From: Acetobacter sp.
GTDB lineage: Bacteria; Pseudomonadota; Alphaproteobacteria; RF32; CAG-239
Assembly: GCA_023665325.1 (NCBI GenBank)
Contig: JAMPED010000008.1
Span: 1 to 38,194 of the forward strand
DNA: 38,194 bases
Direction: 5' to 3'
The notes beneath the pieces are model-generated. The model saw only the letters and a program-made list of their open reading frames with translations. It was not told where the DNA came from and ran no database searches. Position 1 is the first letter of the stretch, and every line of letters begins with the position of its first letter. Of this stretch, positions 15,629-23,925 are shown one piece after another. The position numbers and the translations under genes were made by a program.

Positions 15629-16411
15629 ATGGCTGAAGATGATGCTTTAGACAACTTTTTGATGGATAATGCGCAAAACACTCAGGTTGCTGGTGAGGAA
15701 CAAGCTAAGGCTCCTCGTCCGAAATTAAAAAAGATTAAAAGGGCGAAAATACGTCCAACAGTAGATATTCCACCGGCTCCAGAAAAAGTATCTCCTGAAA
15801 TTACTGAAGATAGTTCTACGGTTTCTGTAGAGATGCATAATACTTTGGAGAGTCCCATTGAAGAAAAGGGAACTCAACCTTCTAGCGATACAGAAGAAAA
15901 TGCTGCCGCAACGTCTTTAATTACAACGACAGAAGTACAAAATATCTCTGCAACAAGCGCTAATAATCCGTATGTTTTAGATGGTCTGCCTCCAGAACTT
16001 GATTATATTATGGATGAAAATGTCGAAGATGAATATATTGCTGATGGGGGATATGTTAAAAAGAGTATAGTTTATATTGCTGCATTTACGTGTCTATTTA
16101 TTGGATTATTTGTAGGGAAAATCTTTTTTGCTGAGCAGAAAATTGAAAATTATGGTCTGGAAGGTGTTGTTCCTAATCCAGAAGTTCCTGCAGGAAGACC
16201 TCGCTGTGGCTTAACAGATAAAAGCCAAGCTTGTGTATTTTATATGTTGAATTGGTACAAACAAGAACTCAATGGGCGAGATTTTTATAAACTAGCAGCA
16301 CAACTAACTGGACGTGAAGAATATATGATTGAGTCAGATAATTTGCGTTATTCTAATGTAAAAATTAAGCCTGGGCATTTTGCACAGTTGAATATTCCGG
16401 CAATAAAATAA
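15629..16411 (+). CDS. Bitopic inner-membrane protein with acidic cytoplasmic arm
   Basis: A 260-residue protein. I prefer the ATG at 15629 (GAGG six bases upstream) to the in-frame ATG at 15617, which overlaps the previous stop and has no ribosome site. The N-terminal 140 residues are low-complexity, with a basic patch (KLKKIKRAKIR) and long acidic or Ser/Thr stretches. One membrane helix follows (about 147-166). The periplasmic domain has two cysteines (about 193 and 202) that could form a disulfide, and a YKLAAQLTGREEY helix. One-helix proteins next to secretins often link the inner membrane to the pore (PilO/PilP or VirB10-like roles), but no family motif is visible here. It is the last gene before a strong terminator. 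Confidence 0.65.
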   Translation: MAEDDALDNFLMDNAQNTQVAGEEQAKAPRPKLKKIKRAKIRPTVDIPPAPEKVSPEITEDSSTVSVEMHNTLESPIEEKGTQPSSDTEENAAATSLITTTEVQNISATSANNPYVLDGLPPELDYIMDENVEDEYIADGGYVKKSIVYIAAFTCLFIGLFVGKIFFAEQKIENYGLEGVVPNPEVPAGRPRCGLTDKSQACVFYMLNWYKQELNGRDFYKLAAQLTGREEYMIESDNLRYSNVKIKPGHFAQLNIPAIK

Positions 16412-16440
16412 AGAAAATGCCCTCAAATGGGCATTTTCTT
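16411..16440. terminator. Bidirectional rho-independent terminator
   Basis: A perfect 12-bp inverted repeat (AAGAAAATGCCC / GGGCATTTTCTT) with a six-base loop. A-rich and T-rich flanks let it work in both directions. It separates the accessory block (+) from the tatA-nagZ-SPOR operon (-). Confidence 0.9.
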
Positions 16441-16652
16441 TATTGATTTTCTTTATCTTTTTTGCTTTGTTTTTTAGCTGCAACTTTCTCTTGCGCTGCC
16501 TGAGCTTTTTCTTTTAACTCTTTTGAAGCTTTTTTTCCTGCATCCACTATATGCGGAACTTCATCTTTTAATTTACTCATTAGCTGTGGCATCCTTTCTG
16601 CATTATATATAACAAATACAATAATTGTTATTAGTAGTATTGTTCCTATCAT
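16440..16652 (-). CDS. tatA: TatA-like twin-arginine translocase subunit
   Basis: A 70-residue protein with one N-terminal membrane helix (about 2-16), a short hinge, an amphipathic helix (AERMPQLMSKLKDEV) and a long charged Ala/Lys-rich tail. That is the TatA/TatE layout, in which many copies form the channel for folded proteins. The usual FG hinge reads YN here, so the match is partial. Support comes from position: in many alphaproteobacteria tatA follows a SPOR gene, nagZ and scpAB. Here its ATG overlaps the nagZ stop (ATGA), with scpA and scpB missing. No tatB or tatC follows. Confidence 0.6.
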   Translation of the reverse strand: MIGTILLITIIVFVIYNAERMPQLMSKLKDEVPHIVDAGKKASKELKEKAQAAQEKVAAKKQSKKDKENQ

Positions 16653-17716
16653 AAACTCTCTCCTTTCTTGAGCATTTGATTTAAGGTCTCTGTTGCATCG
16701 TAGTCATAACTGATATTTTTTATCTCTTCAAACTGAGCATCATATCTTTTTTTGACATTTTCAACATTGATATCTTTAGGGGCATTATGAATAATATTTT
16801 TTATTTTTGCAAATCTTATTAAAGATTTTTCAGTCATAAATCTTTTTTCTTTACAAATTGCATACATCTCTTGATAAATACCTGAGCAATAGCATACAGC
16901 GTCTACTCCAGCATCTAAGCTTAAAGATGCTCGTTGACTGATGTTTCCGAATAGTGCGTGCATATCAATTGCATCACTAATTAAAAAATTATCAAAATTT
17001 AAATAGCCACGCAAAAATTCTGATATCACTTTTTTAGACATTGTTGTTGGAAATTCTGAATCTATAGATTTAAGAAAAATATGAGCAGTCATTGCCATTG
17101 GACTTGAGCATAATTTCTGTAGATAATTGGTTTCTTTTTTCAATTCGGACAAAGATAATTCTGTTTTCACCAAAGATAAATGAGGATCTTCTGTAATAGA
17201 AAAATGTGTCGGGAGATGTTTAATACACGGACATATTCCCATATTTTTATATGTTTCAATCAGCATTGATGCATATTTAACAATTACATCATCATCTTGA
17301 TGAAAACAACGCCTCTTCAAAACGTTATTTTGAGGAACAATTATCTTATCAACCACTGGAGCATAATTTACATTTATTCCTAATGAGTGCATATCACACG
17401 ATATAAGTTCTGCGTGCATTTTGGCGTATTCAATCGGATTTTGCCCTAATGTTTCAGCATCGACATATTGACTCACAGAGATATTCCGCAAACGAGAAAC
17501 TCGTCCCCCTTCTTCATCTACGGCAATCAAAACATCATCTCTATTGATTATATTTTTTATTTCTAAAATTAGTTTTTGAACTTGCTGTTTGTTTTGCAGA
17601 TTTCTGGAGAATAAAGTGATGCCAAGTGGATTATATTCGGCAAAAAGCCTTTTTTCCTCATCTGTTAGAGAAGGACCTGAGCACGATAATATTGCGGCTA
17701 GGATTGGTTTTGACAT
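16649..17716 (-). CDS. nagZ: Beta-N-acetylhexosaminidase (glycoside hydrolase family 3)
   Basis: A cytoplasmic enzyme that removes N-acetylglucosamine from anhydromuropeptides during peptidoglycan recycling. At 355 residues it has the one-domain length of NagZ. Visible motifs are DEEGGRVSRL (67-76), KHLPTH (166-171, the usual form is KHFPGH), the EDPH loop carrying the Asp177-His179 acid/base dyad, and ISDAIDM (246-252) with nucleophile Asp248. The G-to-T change in the KHxPGH loop and the DSH-to-DPH change are divergent, but the catalytic residues remain. No signal peptide is present. It lies seven bases after the SPOR gene and overlaps tatA by four, forming one operon. Confidence 0.88.
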   Translation of the reverse strand: MSKPILAAILSCSGPSLTDEEKRLFAEYNPLGITLFSRNLQNKQQVQKLILEIKNIINRDDVLIAVDEEGGRVSRLRNISVSQYVDAETLGQNPIEYAKMHAELISCDMHSLGINVNYAPVVDKIIVPQNNVLKRRCFHQDDDVIVKYASMLIETYKNMGICPCIKHLPTHFSITEDPHLSLVKTELSLSELKKETNYLQKLCSSPMAMTAHIFLKSIDSEFPTTMSKKVISEFLRGYLNFDNFLISDAIDMHALFGNISQRASLSLDAGVDAVCYCSGIYQEMYAICKEKRFMTEKSLIRFAKIKNIIHNAPKDINVENVKKRYDAQFEEIKNISYDYDATETLNQMLKKGESL

Positions 17717-17723
17717 TTCACCT

Positions 17724-18677
17724 CTAATTTTGTTTAATAATGCTGCTAATTTTGTTTTGTTTCAGTTTATTACTTAATGTTTCAGCTTCTTTTCTTGTTT
17801 TGAATGCTCCAACCTTTAAACGATACAATGTATTACCATTTGCTGCTGTTATTTCTTCAATTTCATACGAGTAATTTTTGAGAAAAGTGTGCTTTGATGC
17901 CAAATTTTTCCATAGATTTTCTACCGTTTTACGACTAGAAGACGCAATGAGCTGAGCATACCACGTCCCTTTTGCTGATTTTACAGACTTATTAACAGTT
18001 TGCACTTCTGATTTAATTTCTTTATGTTCTGAAGCTTGAGAAACTGTCTTGGCTACAGTATTATTTTTTTCTGAATTGATACTGTCTTGCAATTTCACTT
18101 CAACGTCTTTAATTTTAGTTGGAATAATGACTTTATCTCTTCCTGTGGTTCGAATTGCAGATAAATCTGCAATCTTAACATTTTTTTCCATCTGTATATC
18201 TAAATTGTTTTCTGCTTCGACTAAGCTGTTATCATTTTCCAGACTTTCAACTAAATTTTCTATATTATCTGGCGTTTCGATATCTTTTTCAACAATGAGC
18301 TTCGGCATATCTGGAGCTTCAATAATATTCACTTCGCTTATGGGTTTCGGTGTATTATCGACGATATGATAAATTTCTCGATTTTGATTTTCAATTTCCA
18401 TCCCACCTGGGTCGTTAGGCTGAACTTTTGCTACTGTCAAAGGGCGGTGTATGGTTGGAATAACCTTTTCTTTATTCAAATTTTCGGCTGGACCTAAAAA
18501 TAACCACCCAACGACTCCGCCAACCAATATACCAGCAAGCATTCCAATAAAACCATTTTTAGCGTGTTGTATTTCTTCCTGACGTTGTTCTAAACTTTGG
18601 ATATTTTGATCGGCAACACGTTGATGAAACTTATTTTCATTATTATCCTGACTGCTATTTAATCCATACAGCATCAT
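17724..18677 (-). CDS. SPOR-domain peptidoglycan-binding membrane protein
   Basis: A 317-residue bitopic protein. A cytoplasmic N-terminus is followed by one membrane helix (about 43-61, GMLAGILVGGVVGWLFLG), a long low-complexity periplasmic linker and a C-terminal SPOR domain (about 235-315, WYAQLIASSSRKTVE...YRLKVGAFKTRKEAE). SPOR domains bind denuded glycan strands at the division septum, so the protein probably localises there. It is the first gene of the operon with nagZ and tatA, a linkage well known in alphaproteobacteria. GGGG lies a few bases upstream of the ATG; a second Met follows directly. Confidence 0.85.
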   Translation of the reverse strand: MMLYGLNSSQDNNENKFHQRVADQNIQSLEQRQEEIQHAKNGFIGMLAGILVGGVVGWLFLGPAENLNKEKVIPTIHRPLTVAKVQPNDPGGMEIENQNREIYHIVDNTPKPISEVNIIEAPDMPKLIVEKDIETPDNIENLVESLENDNSLVEAENNLDIQMEKNVKIADLSAIRTTGRDKVIIPTKIKDVEVKLQDSINSEKNNTVAKTVSQASEHKEIKSEVQTVNKSVKSAKGTWYAQLIASSSRKTVENLWKNLASKHTFLKNYSYEIEEITAANGNTLYRLKVGAFKTRKEAETLSNKLKQNKISSIIKQN

Positions 18678-18789
18678 ATACCCCTTTTTGCTTTCTGTTT
18701 AAAATGATTATAACTGAAAATATATTTACAATCATTTAACATTATAGGAGTTAAAGTTTCATAAACAAAAAATAATACAGGAGGTTGGT

Positions 18790-19590
18790 GTGAAAATTGC
18801 CACATATAATATCAATTCAGTTAATGCTCGAGGAGCAAACTTATGTCAATGGCTCAAAAATGTTCAACCCGACATAGTTTTCTTGCAGGAAATAAAATGT
18901 GAAACTGATAAATTTTTATATTTTGAATGTGAAAGTTTAGGTTACAAAACGATTGCTTTAGGGCAAAAAAGTTATAATGGTGTTGCTATTCTTTCTAAGT
19001 ACAACTTTGATGTTACTTCCAAAAATTTACCTAATTTTGATGATGATGCTGCTAGGTATTTAGAAATTTTAGTTAACGATAACGGAATTTGTTTTTATGC
19101 TATTTCCGCTTATGTTCCTAATGGCTGTTCCCCTGATAAACGAATCGAGATTGAAAAACTAAGTTATAAGTTGAGATGGCTGGAAAAATTTTATGAACGG
19201 ATTGTTCAGCTTAAGCAAACAGGTATTCCAGTGCTTATTGGCGGCGATTTTAATGTTATGATGAGTGATATCGATGTTTTTGATGAAAGCAGATTCAAGA
19301 ACAGTCCATTATATAAAAAAGAAGTTCAGGATAAAATTTTGGCACTACAATATGCTGGCTTTTATGATGCATTTAGATTTTTACATCCTCGTGATGAAGG
19401 TTTTACATTTTGGGACTATACCGCTAACTCTTTCGTAACTAATTCTGGTTTAAGAATAGATTATCTATTTATGACTGCGCAGTTGGCTGAAAAATTAAAA
19501 ATATGTGAAGTCGATAGGACGTTACGACAAATGGAAAAGCCTTCTGATCATACTGCTTTAGTAGCTGAAATTGAGGATTTTGATGTTTAA
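18790..19590 (+). CDS. xthA: Exodeoxyribonuclease III (AP endonuclease)
   Basis: A metal-dependent DNA repair enzyme of the exonuclease-endonuclease-phosphatase fold that cuts at abasic sites and trims 3' ends. The length (266 residues) is typical. Motifs: YNINSVNAR (6-14), LQEIKCE with Glu34, ISAYVPNG (Tyr108), GGDFNV (Asp153, Asn155), RIDYLF, and the terminal SDH (Asp253, His254). The start is GTG with AGGAGG five to six bases upstream. It is divergent from the SPOR operon, and its last codons overlap the start of the S41 peptidase, so the two are co-translated. Confidence 0.93.
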   Translation: MKIATYNINSVNARGANLCQWLKNVQPDIVFLQEIKCETDKFLYFECESLGYKTIALGQKSYNGVAILSKYNFDVTSKNLPNFDDDAARYLEILVNDNGICFYAISAYVPNGCSPDKRIEIEKLSYKLRWLEKFYERIVQLKQTGIPVLIGGDFNVMMSDIDVFDESRFKNSPLYKKEVQDKILALQYAGFYDAFRFLHPRDEGFTFWDYTANSFVTNSGLRIDYLFMTAQLAEKLKICEVDRTLRQMEKPSDHTALVAEIEDFDV

Positions 19591-20617
19591 AAATGTTGGT
19601 CTAACTATTTTAGGGTGTTTATTTTATATTGCATCACCTGCGTATGCTTATGAATTTACTAAAGTCGATACCTTATTTGATTCGTTATTAACTGATTATA
19701 ATGGTTTACTTAATTTAAAAAATCTTTCTTTAAGGGGGGGGGATGCTTTAAATAAAATTGACGAATCGCTAAAATTATATAACAGTGATTCGAAAGCTTT
19801 TTTATATGATAATAATAATCTTGTGGCTACATTTAAGTTTCCGAAAGAAGAGAATCCGCAACAATGGAAACAATTGTTATCTGATATTCTAAAAGTGGGG
19901 ACGCAATATTCTTCAAAACTTTCAGACGACCCTAAAGCCTTAGAAACTGAAGTTCTTACTCAAATTATGAAAAATTTAGATAAATATTCTCGAATCGAGA
20001 AAACTAATTTCTCTGATAATAAAATATTCTATCGTTTTATTGATAATATTTTATATGTGCAGCCAAAAATATTTTATTCAGGACTTTCAGATTATCTTCG
20101 TAATATCGTTGCATCTCATCCTACAAATGAGGGAATCGTTTTAGATTTGCGCAATAATCACGGTGGAGATTTCAACGAAGCAATTAAAACCGCAGATTTA
20201 TTCTTGGATAATGCTCTTATTACTTATCGTGAAAGCGCCAAACAACCAAAACATTATTATACATCTACTGAAGGTGATATATTAAACGGTAAACCTCTCA
20301 TTATTTTAACCAATGAGGAAACTGCATCATCTGCTGAAATTGTGGCTGCGGCACTTAGTGAGCAAAGCCGAGCAACTCTTATTGGTACTAAAACGTATGG
20401 TAAAGATAGTACTCAACAGATACATTATATCGGAGAAAAAAAAGTATATATTACCAACGGATATTTTTATACCCCCTCAGGAAAAAGAATAAGCGAAACT
20501 GGAATTTCTCCTAAAATTTGCACAGGAATTGCTAATAGTTGCACCCATTCAGATAAAAATAATCCAAATAAAGACATTTTAATCGCAATCAATTTGATAA
20601 AAAAAGATTTAGGATAA
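19583..20617 (+). CDS. S41 family (C-terminal-processing type) periplasmic peptidase
   Basis: A 344-residue exported protein. The ATG at 19583 is chosen because GAGG lies six bases upstream and a signal peptide ending in AYA follows (about residue 22). The catalytic core is clear: GIVLDLRNNHGG (184-195), ETASSAEI with the probable nucleophile Ser250, and TYGKDSTQ with general-base Lys274. A clear PDZ domain is missing, and the 150 residues before the core are unlike the CtpA form, so it is a short or divergent member. Its gene overlaps the end of xthA by eight bases. A run of nine G falls in codons 51-54 (see findings). Confidence 0.85.
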   Translation: MFKNVGLTILGCLFYIASPAYAYEFTKVDTLFDSLLTDYNGLLNLKNLSLRGGDALNKIDESLKLYNSDSKAFLYDNNNLVATFKFPKEENPQQWKQLLSDILKVGTQYSSKLSDDPKALETEVLTQIMKNLDKYSRIEKTNFSDNKIFYRFIDNILYVQPKIFYSGLSDYLRNIVASHPTNEGIVLDLRNNHGGDFNEAIKTADLFLDNALITYRESAKQPKHYYTSTEGDILNGKPLIILTNEETASSAEIVAAALSEQSRATLIGTKTYGKDSTQQIHYIGEKKVYITNGYFYTPSGKRISETGISPKICTGIANSCTHSDKNNPNKDILIAINLIKKDLG

Positions 20618-20625
20618 AAATTTTG

Positions 20626-20653
20626 TTGACATTCCAAATAATGATTGTATAGT
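20626..20653 (+). promoter_or_regulatory. Promoter of rpmG
   Basis: A perfect TTGACA (20626-20631), a 16-base spacer and TATAGT (20648-20653), about 50 bases ahead of the rpmG ATG. It is the best sigma70-type promoter in the window, as expected for a ribosomal protein gene. Confidence 0.75.
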
Positions 20654-20701
20654 GCGTGTAAAGTTTTTTGTATTTAACCTTGAATTTATAAGAGTAAAAT
20701 A

Positions 20702-20869
20702 ATGGCAAAAGCAGTTAAAGTGAAAGTAAAATTAGAGAGCACAGCCGGAACCGGCACTTTTTATCTTGCTGAAAAGAATCCAAGAACTCATCCTGAGAAA
20801 TTGGTTATGAAAAAGTATGACAAAAAGTCTAAAAAGCACGAAGAATTCGTTGAGAAGAAATTGAAGTAA
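20702..20869 (+). CDS. rpmG: 50S ribosomal protein L33
   Basis: A 55-residue basic protein (MAKAVKVKVK, FYLAEKNPR, LVMKKYDKKSKKHEEF) with the usual length and pattern of proteobacterial L33. It has none of the zinc-binding cysteines found in the other L33 form. It binds 23S rRNA near the E site of the large subunit. It has its own promoter and terminator, so it is a single-gene unit. Confidence 0.95.
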   Translation: MAKAVKVKVKLESTAGTGTFYLAEKNPRTHPEKLVMKKYDKKSKKHEEFVEKKLK

Positions 20870-20892
20870 TTTTTTTGTGTTTGATAGTTTTG

Positions 20893-20920
20893 AAGGCATT
20901 AGTATTCTAATGCCTTTTTT
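20893..20920 (+). terminator. Rho-independent terminator of rpmG
   Basis: A 10-bp perfect stem AAGGCATTAG / CTAATGCCTT with a four-base loop (TATT), running into six T. It lies 24 bases after the rpmG stop and may also serve the convergent xerC gene. Confidence 0.92.
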
Positions 20921-20960
20921 ATTTATCTTGTTTCATAATTTTTATTGTAATTTTGCGTAC

Positions 20961-21863
20961 TTAATTCGGAAATGCCTTTTTATATTCCTTTTGAATAGTA
21001 TCAAGATTTACATCTGTATAACGTTGTGTTGAGTTCAATGAAGCGTGTCCTAATAACTCTTGAATAGAACGCAAATCAGAACCTTGTGCTAAAAGATGTG
21101 TTGCAAACGAATGGCGTAATGCGTGTGGTGTTACGGTTGCCGGTAAATTTAAATCTACTCTTATTTGTTGTAATTTGCGCTGAATAATTCTTGCCTTTAC
21201 GCGCTCTCCCTTGGCGCCTAGAAATAGAGCTGCTCCTTTTTCTAATTTATATGGACAATTCTTTTTGTAGTTCTCAATTCGTTGTACAACAACAGATAAA
21301 ATTGGCACATATCTATCTTTATTTCCCTTACCTCTAATTTTTAAAAATTCTGAATCACCAACATCTTCTACATTTAATCCGAGAGCTTCTGAAATTCGCA
21401 AACCACATCCATACAGCAATGTAAAAATAGCCATATCACGAATACCAATCCACGGCTCACTGCAATTATGTATTGCCTGTTCAATAATATCAAATGTTGT
21501 ATTCACATCTAATGACCTTGGTAATACTTTTGGTAATTTGGGAGATGAAATTTGAAAAATTGCTGTATTATGAATAATATTATTATCATCTAACCATTTA
21601 AAAAAATTTCGAACAGCAGATTCTTCTCTAGCGATAGAACTTTTTCTTATATTACTTTTGGCTCGATGGCTAAAAAAGTTACGAAAATCACGTACATTCA
21701 TTTTTTTTAAATCTGCAAGTTTGATTTTATTTTTATCAAAGTAATCTAAAAATATTTTTAAGTCACTTAAATAACTTGAGATTGTATGAGTAGAATAATT
21801 TCGTTGTGTTCTCAACCACTCAGTCCAACGAGCAATAATTTGAGTAAGTTCTTTATCTGCCAT
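20961..21863 (-). CDS. xerC: Site-specific tyrosine recombinase XerC
   Basis: A 300-residue recombinase of the Xer family, which resolves chromosome dimers at the dif site near the terminus. The N-terminal SAM-like core-binding domain (about 5-95) and the catalytic domain (about 115-295) are both present. Catalytic residues seen are Arg156 (GCGLRISEAL), Lys179, His247 and Arg250 (HALRHSFATH), His273 (LGHASL) and Tyr282 (TQRYTDV). The spacing matches chromosomal XerC/XerD, not phage integrases. It is the only recombinase in the window. The choice of XerC over XerD rests on general pattern, and no XerD is present for comparison. Confidence 0.85.
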   Translation of the reverse strand: MADKELTQIIARWTEWLRTQRNYSTHTISSYLSDLKIFLDYFDKNKIKLADLKKMNVRDFRNFFSHRAKSNIRKSSIAREESAVRNFFKWLDDNNIIHNTAIFQISSPKLPKVLPRSLDVNTTFDIIEQAIHNCSEPWIGIRDMAIFTLLYGCGLRISEALGLNVEDVGDSEFLKIRGKGNKDRYVPILSVVVQRIENYKKNCPYKLEKGAALFLGAKGERVKARIIQRKLQQIRVDLNLPATVTPHALRHSFATHLLAQGSDLRSIQELLGHASLNSTQRYTDVNLDTIQKEYKKAFPN

Positions 21864-21937
21864 ATCATTTCTCCTAAAATTAACCTCTTAATGCTATTAT
21901 GACATTAAGAGGTTAATAATGGGTTATGACAAATCAG

Positions 21938-22423
21938 TTAATAATATTTAAAATCAGCTTCAAAATCTTCCATTTCTTGTTCGTGCTCAAGTTCTTCTTT
22001 TAATATCTTTCTTGAAATACGGAATGTTTCAAAATCTTTTCCCTGACACATTTCACAAATTTGCTGATAACGAGCTACTGCACACCGTTCTGCTGTTAAG
22101 TTTTGCGCCACTAGAGCTTTAGTATCAGGATTTATCGGTGCTTCATAGCGACATTGTGCCTGCTTTTTCCATTCTTCCGGATCTAAAATTGGAGTTCCGC
22201 CTAATTGAATTATTCTATCAATTAACCAATCGGCGTGTTTTAATTCCTCCTCTGCGTGCTCCATAAATTCTGCTGCAACTTTTGGACGTTCTAATCCTTC
22301 TGCAACTTTTGCTCCTACCCAATATTGATAATATGCCAACCATTCTTCTGCATACGCACAATTTAAGATTTTCAACAATTCTTCTTTATCTACTTTTGAA
22401 ATTCTTTGAGCCATTTCACCCAT
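21938..22423 (-). CDS. Ferritin-like diiron protein (bacterioferritin or Dps-like type)
   Basis: A 161-residue four-helix-bundle protein. A helix A glutamate (Glu26/27) and two ExxH motifs (Glu60-His63 and Glu144-His147) form the expected diiron centre, with Glu112 on helix C. No heme-ligand methionine of classical bacterioferritin is evident. Cysteines at 22, 91, 114, 123 and 126 fit the Dps-like (DPSL, thioferritin) subgroup, but I cannot settle the subgroup. The likely role is iron storage and peroxide consumption in the cytoplasm. A GGAGAAG site precedes the ATG. It is a single gene between xerC and rpe, divergent from rpe. Confidence 0.8.
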   Translation of the reverse strand: MGEMAQRISKVDKEELLKILNCAYAEEWLAYYQYWVGAKVAEGLERPKVAAEFMEHAEEELKHADWLIDRIIQLGGTPILDPEEWKKQAQCRYEAPINPDTKALVAQNLTAERCAVARYQQICEMCQGKDFETFRISRKILKEELEHEQEMEDFEADFKYY

Positions 22424-22567
22424 TGTCTTCTCCTTTTCTTTAATCTAATTACATCTTTTTAGATATATCATAACTTTCAAATATCAATATCCTAGCTCAT
22501 TTTTAATCTTTACTCCAAGTTAAGTTTTGTTACTTATACTTTGATTATATTTTTTTAGGAGATATTG

Positions 22568-23209
22568 ATGGTTAAAATTGCCCCTAGCATTTTGGCTGCT
22601 AATAGTGCAGATTTCGGTTCTGAAGTTATTCGTTTAGAAAAAGATGGTGCTGATCTTATTCATTTTGATGTTATGGATGGACACTTTGTTCCCAATATTA
22701 CTTTTGGACCTAAAATTTTAAAGGATATGAAAAAATATACTTCATTGCCATTTGACGTGCACTTGATGGTTAATAATCCTGCTCGCTTTGTACCGTGGTA
22801 TGCAGAGGCTGGAGCGAATATTATAACCTTTCATTTGGAAGCAACAGAGGAACCTTTAAAAATTATTGAACTTATTCATCGCTTTGGAATAAAAGCTGGT
22901 ATTAGTATTAAACCTCATACAAATGTTTGTGATATACTATCAATCCGTGATAATATTGATTTAATTTTGGTTATGTCTGTCGAGCCTGGATTTGGTGGAC
23001 AATCGTTTATTGACACAACACCTCAAAAAATTATGCAAGTTAAACAACTTATTGAGCAGCGTTCTATTTTAATTGAGGTAGATGGAGGAATTACTCCTGC
23101 AACTGCAAAACTCTGCTCCGATGCTGATATTTTAGTTGCTGGTACTGCTGTTTTCGCAAAAAATACTTATCGAGAGAATATATGCGCCTTAAAAGGAGAA
23201 AAAATATGA
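22568..23209 (+). CDS. rpe: Ribulose-phosphate 3-epimerase
   Basis: A TIM-barrel enzyme of the pentose phosphate pathway that interconverts ribulose 5-phosphate and xylulose 5-phosphate. At 213 residues it has family length. Motifs: APSILAAN, HFDVMDGHFVPN (metal and catalytic Asp and His), HLMV, MSVEPGFGGQ and VDGGI with the second catalytic Asp. The ATG at 22568 is preceded by TAGGAG. Its stop overlaps the ATG of the response regulator (ATGA), so both are coupled. Confidence 0.94.
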   Translation: MVKIAPSILAANSADFGSEVIRLEKDGADLIHFDVMDGHFVPNITFGPKILKDMKKYTSLPFDVHLMVNNPARFVPWYAEAGANIITFHLEATEEPLKIIELIHRFGIKAGISIKPHTNVCDILSIRDNIDLILVMSVEPGFGGQSFIDTTPQKIMQVKQLIEQRSILIEVDGGITPATAKLCSDADILVAGTAVFAKNTYRENICALKGEKI

Positions 23210-23925
23210 GTTTGGTTATGGTAATTGAAGATGAAGATGCTATCGCCTTGTTGCTAAGTTATAATCTGGAAAAAGAAGGATATGAGGTTGCTACAGTTTC
23301 CAATGGATTAAATGCGGTCAGCGAAGTTGAACGACTAATGCCATCTGTCATTCTTTTAGACTGGATGCTACCCGAAATCTCCGGCGTTGAAATATGTAAA
23401 CTTATTCGCTCTAAACCGGATATTAAAAATATTCCTATTATTATGCTAACAGCTAAAAGTCAGGAAGAAGATAAAATAAAAGGACTTGATGCTGGAGCTG
23501 ATGATTATGTTACTAAGCCTTTTTCTATTCCAGAATTGATGGCCAGAGTTAAAACTAATATGCGGCGCGCACCTTTATTTGAAGAAAAAGAAAAAATTTT
23601 GACTTTTAAAGATATTACGATGGATTTAGTTGAACGTAAAGTTAGGCGTGGTGATAATTTATTACACCTTAGCCCAACAGAATTTAGGTTGCTTCGAATG
23701 TTAGTTAAAGAGCCGGGAAAGGTGTTTTCTCGTGAAATTCTTTTAAAATCTATTTGGGGAGAAAATATTTATGTCGAATCGAGAACTGTAGACGTTCATA
23801 TTCGCCGTCTTAGAAAGACACTTAATGAATATGGTCCAGATTATATTCGTACTGTTCGTGCAAATGGTTATGCGCTTGATGAAAACGCACAAAATTTAGA
23901 TACTACAGAAATGGAAGAATCATAA
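23206..23925 (+). CDS. phoB: PhoB-type (OmpR family) response regulator
   Basis: A 239-residue two-domain regulator. The receiver domain has the acidic pocket EDED (8-11), phospho-acceptor Asp52 in LLDWMLP, Thr82 and Lys104 (VTKPF). The winged-helix DNA-binding domain follows (about 132-226, LSPTEFRLLRMLVKEPGKVFSREILL...RTVDVHIRRLRKTL). The ATG at 23206 follows AGGAG by seven bases. PhoB is the closest family pattern, but no histidine kinase (phoR) or pst gene is adjacent, so the phosphate assignment is probable rather than shown. The stop overlaps the convergent recR gene by six bases. Confidence 0.82.
   Translation: MSLVMVIEDEDAIALLLSYNLEKEGYEVATVSNGLNAVSEVERLMPSVILLDWMLPEISGVEICKLIRSKPDIKNIPIIMLTAKSQEEDKIKGLDAGADDYVTKPFSIPELMARVKTNMRRAPLFEEKEKILTFKDITMDLVERKVRRGDNLLHLSPTEFRLLRMLVKEPGKVFSREILLKSIWGENIYVESRTVDVHIRRLRKTLNEYGPDYIRTVRANGYALDENAQNLDTTEMEES

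Noticed and set aside
20961..21863. Phage integrase marking a genomic island
   Set aside because: Length, motif spacing and lack of an adjacent tRNA or att repeat fit a chromosomal Xer recombinase.
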